From NCBI RefSeq assembly GCF_029407905.1, contig NC_073624.1, forward strand, positions 120,404,001-120,468,000: a stretch of 64,000 nucleotides of DNA, read 5' to 3'. This DNA is from Bubalus kerabau (Eukaryota; Chordata; Mammalia; Artiodactyla; Bovidae). The position numbers and the translations under genes are program-made. Of the stretch, positions 55,933 through 64,000 are shown one piece after another. The notes under the pieces were generated by a model. It ran no database searches. It saw nothing but the letters and a program-made list of their open reading frames with translations, and had not been told where the DNA came from. How positions within the stretch are numbered: position 1 is the first letter of the stretch; each line of letters starts with the position of its first letter.

Positions 55933-56814
55933 AACAGAAAGGATCTGGTCTAAATGACTTGCCACTAGGTGGCTACCAGGTTTCTTTTAAATATGGTATA
56001 GATTGAACACAGTACAATGGACATTAGTCAGATCAGACAGTGAAGAGAATTCTGTCTGGGAGACCATACATTACTTCCATCCTTGCCATCATACTCCCTT
56101 GTTCATTAGCTCACTGTTCAAGCACTGGGATGGCTGGTAACTTAATGAAACCTATGAGAAACATTATCTTGTCCATATGGTTATCAAAAAGAATATTTTA
56201 CAGAGGAGACACTAATGTGAATATTCACATGAGATATAAACAATATTATATTCTGGGCCCATTCTTAGAGGTCTATCCACATGTGTTTTATCAAACCTAC
56301 TTATCACCAATCCTCCAATCAGGATCTTTCTAAATCCCTGAATATCCAGCCACACCATTAGCCTCTCTCTGTGAATTGGTATAGATCCACGATTCTGACC
56401 ATCTCTCCTTCCACACAAAGTGGAAAATCGATTATACCATTCAAATTTCTGCCCACTAAAAGGACTTTTTCTTCCTTGTCCTGCAGGTTCACATCCTCTG
56501 TGAGGTCATTCTGCTGCAGCAGGTCACGTGTCCAATGCAAACCAGAAGCGAGCTGTTCCTTCCTCAGCCAACTAGTTACAGAACTCTACATGAAGACATG
56601 GGGCAGATAGACAGGAGACACTGCAGCAGGAGTTACTATATTAGGAACGTGGCCGCCAGCCCTTAACACTTGTTCATGTCAACAGAACATGAGGAGGTCT
56701 AATCTCCTATATGCCATTTCCACCTGATGATGGAAGACAACATTAGTGCCTGGTGGAGCAGAAAATACCTATGTCATCCCTGAAGACCAGGTTCACGAGA
56801 TCAGATTTTCTATG
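55933..56814. other. Unassigned sequence
   Basis: Short opposed frames at 56040-56610 have no motif I know. It may be part of the ERV-like stretch to the right, but I cannot show this. Confidence 0.3.
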
Positions 56815-56944
56815 TCTGCATGCGTGTGTGCTAGGTCATGTTTGACTCTTTGTGACCCCAGGGACTATATAGCCCACCAGGCTGCTCTGTCCTGAGATTC
56901 TCCAGACAAGAACACTGGAGTGGGGTTGCCATTTCCTACTCCAA
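56815..56944 (-). mobile_element. Bov-A unit without tRNA head
   Basis: GTGTGTGCTAGGTCATGTTTG to TGGGGTTGCCATTTCCTACT is one Bov-A monomer in minus orientation; the head that should follow at the right is absent. Confidence 0.82.
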
Positions 56945-57039
56945 GTTTCTATATCTAACAGGGCCCATTAGCATGCCAAGGGCAGTTTCTTAATAGCAGA
57001 GTATTTATTTGCTTCCAAACACTACAAGCTTGCTTTGTA

Positions 57040-57510
57040 CATGATGCTCCTCTAAATGTTTGCTATAAGCTACACAGGGCATCCCAAATTGCCACAGGCG
57101 TTTCAAGCACCATTGGACCTGCTGGCTCATAAGGACTAAACGACAGAGCTTTGCAGTGAAGCTGGGTCTTACTCTTGGCTTCATTCATACCTAGTAACTT
57201 TAGGGGTTACCTCAGTAAATAGATTCCAAACGCAGGCTATATTGTCTTCAAAATTCAAAGTGACCCAGAATGCAATGTGCCTCCTTCTTAGAAGTACTTT
57301 GGAGGGGACACCCCCTCACATCTCAGATCACTAGTCCCCCAAGAACCTTCCCCAAAGTGGTTGGCCTTGACTTCTCTTTGCATCTTCCTCCTACTTGCAA
57401 ATCTCATATTTCTTACAAGGCCATCTAGAGTACCTGCAACTGCCTATTTACCTGGTCCTGCCATCATGAAGTCATCAATGAAATAGGCCAGAGCATTTTC
57501 CTTTGAGGTG
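57040..57510 (-). pseudogene. ERV-L-like pol remnant, degraded
   Basis: On the minus strand 57498-57450 reads ENALAYFIDDFMMAGPG, a YxDD-type reverse transcriptase block, and further along near 57150-57070 a separate frame reads SPYEPAGPMVLETPV, like the region after the polymerase core in ERV-L elements. Stops and frame changes separate the blocks. This is an ancient endogenous retrovirus piece with no coding capacity, and its limits are uncertain. Confidence 0.5.
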
Positions 57511-57867
57511 GTGAAATGAGAAAGAACCTGCACAGTAAAGGTAGAGATGGTGAAAATATTATAATCCCTATTTTAGATTGGAGAAAAAATGAGTAGTTAT
57601 TTAAGTTCCTTGAGTGGCAGGTCTGTCTGTCTCCAAAGCTTTTCTCTTGACCTTCATAGGATGAGCTTGTAGCACAGAAGAAGGAATGTGAGTCTGGGCT
57701 AGATGGATAGATGGAAAAGATGCCACGGTCCCAGGCAGTGCCCAACAGTCTGCTTACACCTGGCCCATCTTCTCCATTTAAGTAGCTGGCAATGCTCTTA
57801 TAAGCACTTTACATTTATAATTACAATCCCAGCCCTACTAGGTGCAGAGTCGGGGGAGTAGAGAAGA

Positions 57868-58080
57868 AAGTGAAAGTGAATTCGCTCAGTCGTGTCTGAC
57901 TCTTTGCAACCCATTGGACTGTAGCCTGCCAGGGTCCTCTGTCCATGGGATTTTCCAGGCAAGAATACTGGAGTGGGTTGCCATTTCCTTCTCCAGGGGA
58001 TCTTCCCAACCCAGGAATTGAACGCAGGTCTCCTGCATTGCAGGCAGACGCTTTACCATCTGAGCCACCAGGGAAGCCCC
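57868..58080 (-). mobile_element. Bov-tA SINE
   Basis: Minus orientation, well preserved: head at the right (plus CATCTGAGCCACCAGGGAAG), body to GAAAGTGAATTCGCTCAGTC. TAGAGAAGA occurs at 57859-57867 and 58087-58095, a probable duplication though seven bases separate the right copy from the head. Confidence 0.93.
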
Positions 58081-58095
58081 CTGGTATAGAGAAGA

Positions 58096-59288
58096 GTAGG
58101 GCATAAATATTGAAAGATGGATCCTGTTACCTGAGACTCAGAAGCTCTATTTTCTGACTTGATGCCCATTGTTTTCTAGATCTACCATAAAGAGATAGGT
58201 GCTTGTGCTGGGGAAGAAGGGAAGGTGGGACATGCCCACCAAGGACAGAATGGTAACTGCTCTGGAATGTCTTGCTTAGGCTTCAGGAGAGAAGCAGGAG
58301 GGACCCTGTCCTTGACAATGGATAACAAGGTGGAGCCATGCTTGTTTATTAAGCACAGGAGAGATACAGGGGACTGTAGCCCAGAAGACCCCAAGCACCT
58401 GACCTTCACCCTCTAAGGACAACAAGAAATAACCTCTGGGGCTCTGCAAGTCTTCCCTTAAATAAATCAAAGAGTGAAGAATCGTGGATGGCCTGCAGGC
58501 TTTCCGTTTTTCCTACTTGCCTACACTGTGTTATACTGCTTCCAGGTATTTTGTGTGCCCTGGGTGGCTCTTGAACATCTGCATTTTTACAGAACAATAA
58601 AATACAAAAACAATTTTGAAAGCTGATATAAACTTGCCATTATTTTTTCTAAGTAAGTAAATTTTAAGACTATCATCTACTATAATATACTTTACAAGAG
58701 AAAAAATAACCCTCCAAAGTCCTGTAATCTCAGGATGTTTAAATTGAAGAAATTTAACTTTTCTAAAAAAAAATTCTTCACACTATTATTATTTCTCTCA
58801 TTTTGCACATGCATATTTCAACTTAGTTATGAACTGGGGTTTGTGAACCACTTCCCCAGACTTTAGTCTAGACTAGTACCTAGACAGCTCTGTGAATGAA
58901 GAAATCCTTCCTTTCTCAGATCCACGAAACCATTAACACCATTACAGTGTATAATGGAGACGATTTAGAGAAAATTGCCTATTTTCAATCATTTTCACCT
59001 ACCAAAAAAAAGGAAAATTTTATATGGCTCAAACTACATATCATGATCTTTTTTGTCTACACTTGACCATTTTATAATGTCAAATAAATGTTAGAACTAT
59101 TGCAAATGTATTCACAGCAATTCCGTGGGATTATATTTCTTCTGAAAAAAGCATTTAATAATTCTGGACACATGAACATGGGTTTGGGGGGAATTTTTCT
59201 TAAGCTCTACTTGCCATATTCTGCACAGTTGGTAGAAGTCTATACTGGGACAAACAGATATATCAAAACATTAAATCTTTAAAATATT
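58096..59288. other. Unique sequence
   Basis: No recognised gene or repeat; frames at 58182-58597 on both strands overlap each other and lack motifs. Confidence 0.4.
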
Positions 59289-59303
59289 AAATCTTTAATT
59301 GCT

Positions 59304-59538
59304 GTTGTTCAGTCGCTAAGACGTGATCAAATCTTTGTGACCCCATGAACTGCAGCACACCAGGCTTCCCTGTCCTTCACTATCTCCCTGATACGATTTT
59401 CCTTAAACTCATGTCTATTGAGTCAGTGATGCCATCTAACAACCTCATCCTCTGTTGTCCCCTTCTCCTGCCCTCGATCTTCCCTAGCATCAGGGTCTTG
59501 TCCAATGAGTTAGCTCATAGCATCAGGTGGCAAAAGTG
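59304..59538 (-). mobile_element. BovB 3' fragment with 15-bp duplication
   Basis: Minus strand, last 235 bases of BovB. AAATCTTTAATTGCT is found at 59289-59303 and again at 59539-59553, so this is a short but complete insertion, not a later deletion product. Confidence 0.93.
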
Positions 59539-59553
59539 AAATCTTTAATTGCT

Positions 59554-59985
59554 TTATCTTTATTTACATTCATTATAACAAACCCGAGTTTCACCAAATT
59601 ATCTAAAGATTATCAGGTATGTACCACAGTGTTTAGGACACAGCAGACCTTATAAACAACTAAAGGTTAGTGTCTTAGGAATGATATGGTTAAAATGAGA
59701 GGCAAGCTCTTAAACCAAATTAAGTAATAGAGATTTGTTGTATTGAGTCAGAGGGCCCTCAAAGAACCCATAAGAAGAGGAATAGAGTTGTTAAGCAGCT
59801 CCTTCCCCCTCGTTTTCTTTTTCCCTCATTTTTCTCTCTCTCTGTAGACTCCTAATTCCTACTCTCCAGAACACTGGCTTCCACCATGATCCCAAGGCCA
59901 TATTGGGAAAATACATTTTCCCTACTCCCCAGATTCCTGTCTTGGTCTTTAAAGCTGGAAATTTTCCCTGTTGAGAGAATATTAG
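59554..59985. other. Unique sequence
   Basis: Contains a TTTCTCTCTCTCTG pyrimidine run near 59830; nothing else recognised. Confidence 0.4.
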
Positions 59986-60168
59986 GGGCTCCCCAGGTGG
60001 CACAGTGGTAAAGAATCCACCTGCCAGTGCAGGAGATACAGGAGATTCAGGTTCAGTCCACCCCAGTTTTTCTTGCCTGGAAAATCCCATGAACAGAGGA
60101 GCCTGGCAGGCTACAGTCCACGGGCTCACAGAGTCAGACATGACTGACCGACTAAGCACACAAGAAGG
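59986..60168 (+). mobile_element. Bov-tA SINE, internal deletion
   Basis: Head GGGGCTCCCCAGGTGGCACAG, B-box-like GGTTCAGTCC, then directly TTTTTCTTGCCTGGAAAAT: about 45 bases at the head/Bov-A junction are missing. Confidence 0.88.
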
Positions 60169-60245
60169 AAATACACCCTACCTTCTTACCCCCTTCTCTG
60201 ATTTCTTTTCTGGGAACTACTTATTTGACTGGTGAAGCTGAGAAG

Positions 60246-60441
60246 AGGGTCCGTCCAACTCTTTGTGACGGAATGTAGCCCACAGGCTCCTCTGTCCATG
60301 GGATTCTCCAGGCAAGAATACTAGAGCAGGTTGCCGTGCCCTCCTCCAGGGGATCTTCCCAACCCAGGCATGGAACCTGAGTCTCCTGAGGCTCCTGCGT
60401 TACAGGCGGATTCTTTATCACTGAGCCACGCGGGAAGCCCA
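60246..60441 (-). mobile_element. Bov-tA SINE
   Basis: Minus orientation: head at the right (plus CACTGAGCCACGCGGGAAGC), body ending GGGTCCGTCCAACTC. It lies about 80 bp from the preceding SINE, in opposite orientation with the 3' ends facing each other. Confidence 0.9.
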
Positions 60442-61153
60442 TGTAGAACCCAGGATCTTCTTAATTTCCTCTCTTTTAGGACTTGTCCTGACCAGTCTTA
60501 GGTGCTCTCCCTCTTCCCCAGCACGCTCTGAACAGCATGCATTCAGGCAGCCCCTGCCTCCAGGGCTGGGAATCTATTAGAATGATAGCTGCACTTCTGC
60601 AATCACAAGGAAACTTCAACTACAGGGAGTAAGAAATAGGAAGCCAGCCCACTTTGGTCTTGGGTTGAGATGATATTTTCCAGTTCAGACTTACTAATAA
60701 CAAAGCTAACAATTTGGTACTTATTGAAGTCCTGAGTCTCTTTCTTAGTACAAGACCCATTCATTCCCTAACAATAAACAGCTCTGGAGCCTCCAACTGT
60801 CTGCTCAGTCTCTAGAGCTCTTAGTTCAAGCAAAAGAGATTGACAGAATTTGATTGGTTCAGTTTAAGTCAACTGTCTCCTTGTTATGGACAGTTACTCC
60901 AGTTATGGCCAAAGAAGTAAGGTGAGTTGAACCAGTTGTACCTCTTCAACATGAACCATGGAGCAAATTCAAAGAAGGGTAGTAAACTGGGTAGCCCCAT
61001 CCAAGGATGCAAATTTTCTTTGAATTTTAATAGCCCAGGACTCTAAAATAGCATTCACCCCCAAGACCATTATTGTTTAATGGGCCTCACATGCTGGCTC
61101 TAAATTGACAAATATAAGATCTCTCCATCCCAACTCCACATTTAAAGGATTTT
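60442..61153. other. Unique sequence
   Basis: Nothing recognised. Confidence 0.4.
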
Positions 61154-61164
61154 AGGTATTCTCC

Positions 61165-61437
61165 CAGAGAAGGCAATGGCAACCCACTCCAGTACTCTTG
61201 CCTGGAAAATCCCATGGGTGGAGGAGCCTGGTGGGCTGCAGTCCATGGGGTCGCAAAGAGTCGGACACGACTGAGCGACTTCACTTTCACTTTTCACTTT
61301 CATGCATTGGAGAAGGAAATGGCAACCCACTCCAGTGTTCTTGCCTGGAGAATCCCAGGGACCGCGGAGCCTGGTGGGCTGCCGTCTATGGGGTCACACA
61401 GAGTCGGACACGACTGAAGTGACTTAGCAGCAGCAGC
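61165..61437 (+). mobile_element. BOV-A2 SINE with perfect target duplication
   Basis: Both monomers complete, from AGAGAAGGCAATGGCAACC to an AGC tail. AGGTATTCTCC occurs at 61154-61164 and 61438-61448. Very low divergence. Confidence 0.96.
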
Positions 61438-61448
61438 AGGTATTCTCC

Positions 61449-61812
61449 ACTTTTGCTGTAATGTGTTCCTGTAAATTATGTCATAAAGTGGACTGGTATT
61501 AAACAAACTATAAAAGCAATAGTACAAGTGGGGGTTGTATGCCATCAAGTACACGATAGCCATATACAATGCATCAAAGGTCAAACAGACTGACTTTCTT
61601 GTCCTTACCCTACCCCCCATGTCAAAGTTAGCTGCACAGTAGCAAGCAGAGCAGCTAGAAATTTCTAAGTCTCTCCCCACAGAAACCTGCCCTGATAAAT
61701 ACTTAAATTCCACAATCATTAAATCTAGTCTCTGGTCAGTTAAAATTATTCATCAAATCTTATAAATGTGTATGATGATTATACACAATGATTATGCTAA
61801 GACCAATATCTT
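61449..61812. other. Unique sequence
   Basis: Nothing recognised. Confidence 0.4.
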
Positions 61813-61960
61813 ACTGGGCTTCCCTGGCTCAGATGGTAAAGAATAAGCCTACAATGCAGGAGACCTGGGTTCGATCCCTGGGTCAGGAAGATCCCCTGCA
61901 GAAGGGAATAGTTACCCACTCCAGTATTCTTGCCTGGAGAATCCCATGGATAGAGGAGCA
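61813..61960 (+). mobile_element. Bov-tA SINE, 3'-truncated
   Basis: Head CTGGGCTTCCCTGGCTCAGA with B box GGTTCGATCCC intact; the Bov-A unit stops at GGATAGAGGAGC, so the BovB-like 3' end is missing. Confidence 0.9.
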
Positions 61961-62744
61961 TATAACTCTATAATTCTAAACTATGCTGTATTTAAATAAT
62001 TTTATAGCCTCAAAATTTGACCAAAATTAATGTGCACAATTTGACCAAAATTAATTTAAATTTGCTTGCAACCTGGTAATTGAGAAAGATGTAGTGAAGT
62101 GGTTTGGCTAGCCTAGGACTCTCAGAGAAACGGCACAATGGAAGTCAAAACAGAGGGGTATTTTTGTCCCTCTCTCTGTCAACAAATTTCAATAAATCTA
62201 GCAGAGAAATTCAAAATCATTCTACTGATCTTGGAGATGAACTCAAAGCACTAACCTAGGTGTTCAGTAAAGGTTTGTAATGATGCTACTTGATAGGGCT
62301 TCTCTGAGTAGAAAGCATTTTAAAAGGCAGGAATGACCCCCCATTTCTCTTGCTCACTCCTTTCTGCTACCAAACGTAATCTACAAGGTGCAGTAATTCA
62401 GGCCCTTGGAACCAGCTGCACCACCAGAAAAGACAAGTCCTTCATTTTCACTCTTTAACTTCATACTTGACACTGGTTACCAAGGGTCAGCTGCCATGAA
62501 CAGTTAGTTACCAAGTCATTAGAGTACTAGATTATCTAGGGCAGGCTAACCACTATCGCAAAGACACCTAAATGAATAGCTTTACCAGAGAAAATATATG
62601 TCTTCTTCAGTTCTACTTCAAACCATAAACCCATGTATGATTCCAACAACTGTAAAATAAAAGACAAGAATTTGAAGTACAATCCTAGAAAAAGGTCATT
62701 ATATTTTTAATCTCTTGGATTTAATTAAAGTTTAAAAATTTTAA
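61961..62744. other. Unique sequence
   Basis: AATTTGACCAAAATTAATTT occurs twice in near-tandem (about 62013-62058). Otherwise nothing recognised. Confidence 0.45.
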
Positions 62745-63112
62745 AAACAACAACAACAAACCAAAGATGTTCATTTCTTGCTCTCATAACAGGGCCATGG
62801 CAGTCCAGTAGGTCTGCTCTCCTACAGACGATCATTGAAGGACCCAGGCTTCTCCAGTTTTGTGGCTGTACCAATACACAAGGCTTCATGTTCATCTGCA
62901 TCCAGTCATCAGAAGGAGAAAGACAATGGAGATGTCTGCATGGAATAGGCTGGAAAACGGCACATATTCCTTCAACTTCATTCCTTGGTTAACCTCAGTC
63001 TCATGACTGCAGTTAACTGCAAAGGAAGCCAGGAAAAATAATCTAACTCCATGCACAGGACAAAGAAACCAATTTTAGTGAACAGCTAGTAGTCTCTGCC
63101 ACACCCTATCTT
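62745..63112 (-). mobile_element. Old mammalian repeat, LTR-like, family uncertain
   Basis: The plus text AACAACAACAACAAACC, CATTTCTTGCTCTCATAAC, AAGGACCCAGGCTTCTCC, TGCATCCAGTCATCAGAAGG, AACTGCAAAGGAAGCCAGG and GTGAACAGCTAGTAGTCTC is the reverse of a widespread ancient mammalian repeat. I do not assign its name. Confidence 0.5.
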
Positions 63113-63884
63113 TTCAAAAGAAGCTTTAAAATAGGAATTATGAACTGAGAGACATAAAACGGCCAAATAAAGAACATAAGTGAGTGAGAGGAATCTAAAG
63201 GGAGCTATCCAAAACTGGAAAGCATTCCATGTCCCCAAATGCAAATTCAAGAGATTTGCTCTGAAAAAAATGGGGACAGAATATTGTCAGATTTAATTTT
63301 TCAAGAAAAGCCAAAAATCTGGTGCAGTTCTAAAAATGTGAATTCTTCCAACATTAAAATGTTGGCAACTATTCAATGCTTTAAAAAAAAATAATAATAT
63401 GCAGGTGACACAAAGGTTTTTGCATGCCCTATTTGACCTAAAACCATATAAACTGCTTTAAAAATTCAACTGGCCTCTAGGAACTAACTTTTTAAAAAAG
63501 ATACAACTTAGTACCCTGATGAATGTTTGCACAAGCTGAAACTGACAAAAGAACAAATAAACTTTAGAATGAAGGCGTGAGTGTTGGGTAGTATTAATGT
63601 GCCACCAGGAACTACATGGAAAGCAAGCACAACCTAACACAAAAAAACAAATGTCATAGACCTTTATAAATCCTCAAATTACCTAGAAGAATCATGAGTA
63701 GATGCAATCATATTTCTTAGTTTATTAATCATCTGGAAATTAGACTATGATTTGTTCAACCAGTTAGCAAATGCTTACTATAAGTACCAGATATTGTTAG
63801 CTGCTAAAGAGAAAATAGGAATGATTCAGATTAAATTCTTCCATGACAAGTTTATATTTTAATAAGGAAATAAAATAAGTGCAT
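63113..63884. other. Unique sequence
   Basis: AT-rich, nothing recognised. Confidence 0.4.
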
Positions 63885-64000
63885 ATGCTTGTGCTCAGTC
63901 GTTCAGTCATCTCCAGCTCTTTGCAACCCCATGGACTGTAGCTCACCAGCCTCCTTTGTCCATGGAATTTTCCAGGCAAGAATACTGGAGTGGGTTGCCA
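63885..64000 (-). mobile_element. Bov-tA SINE, cut by window end
   Basis: Minus orientation: TTGTGCTCAGTCGTTCAGTC (3' end) to TACTGGAGTGGGTTGCCA. The tRNA head should lie just beyond 64000. Confidence 0.85.

Noticed and set aside
1..64000. Search for bacterial-type systems (CRISPR, toxin-antitoxin, phage genes)
   Set aside because: Repeat content is that of a ruminant chromosome; tandem repeats found are microsatellites or LINE leader monomers, with no regular spacer structure.

Overview
The window looks like non-coding (intergenic or intronic) DNA of a bovid ruminant. The evidence is a dense population of ruminant-specific repeats: BovB (RTE-type LINE), Bov-tA and BOV-A2 SINEs, cetartiodactyl CHR-type SINEs and bovine-type L1. 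The sequence does not let me separate cattle, bison, yak, buffalo, sheep or goat. I found no convincing host protein-coding gene, no structural RNA gene, no CRISPR array and no bacterial-type operon. Almost all long open frames are decayed retrotransposon ORFs or their antisense shadows.

Layout. 1-2872 is the 5' UTR of an L1 read on the minus strand, with its 5' terminus (YY1-type motif) at 2872 and its ORFs expected left of the window. 3251-7780 holds a BOV-A2, a 2.3-kb BovB with a broken polymerase ORF, Bov-tA copies and a very old CR1/L3-like reverse transcriptase remnant. 10499-11334 is a Tigger-like DNA transposon carrying a BovB. 13790-14935 is a BovB ending at a GATA microsatellite. 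16425-18885 is a nested block: an MLT1-type LTR split by a BovB (itself split by a Bov-tA) and an L1 tail. 18984-21348 is a complete BovB insertion with a 5' inversion and perfect target-site duplications. 24150-26662 contains a MaLR LTR and two BovB copies tail to tail. 28650-35011 has a Bov-tA, a MIR, two long minus-strand BovB copies and MaLR/LTR pieces. 38981-45460 is another nested zone of old L1 tails interrupted by Bov-tA, BOV-A2 and BovB. 48806-51293 has two CHR SINEs plus an L2-like element split by an old LTR that carries a CA/TG palindrome. 52679-64000 holds scattered SINEs, an L1 tail with an AT hairpin, a degraded ERV-L-like pol piece and a last Bov-tA cut by the window edge.

The repeats form a parasitic network. 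BovB encodes the endonuclease and reverse transcriptase. The Bov-A unit of the SINEs resembles BovB's 5' leader joined to BovB's 3' end, consistent with mobilisation by BovB enzymes. Several insertions keep perfect target-site duplications of 9-18 bp, and the nesting gives a relative chronology: MIR/L2/CR1, then DNA transposon and MaLR LTRs, then old L1, then BovB, then Bov-tA/BOV-A2. Family names come from recognition of sequence, not from a database search, and boundaries are usually good to about 10-20 bp.
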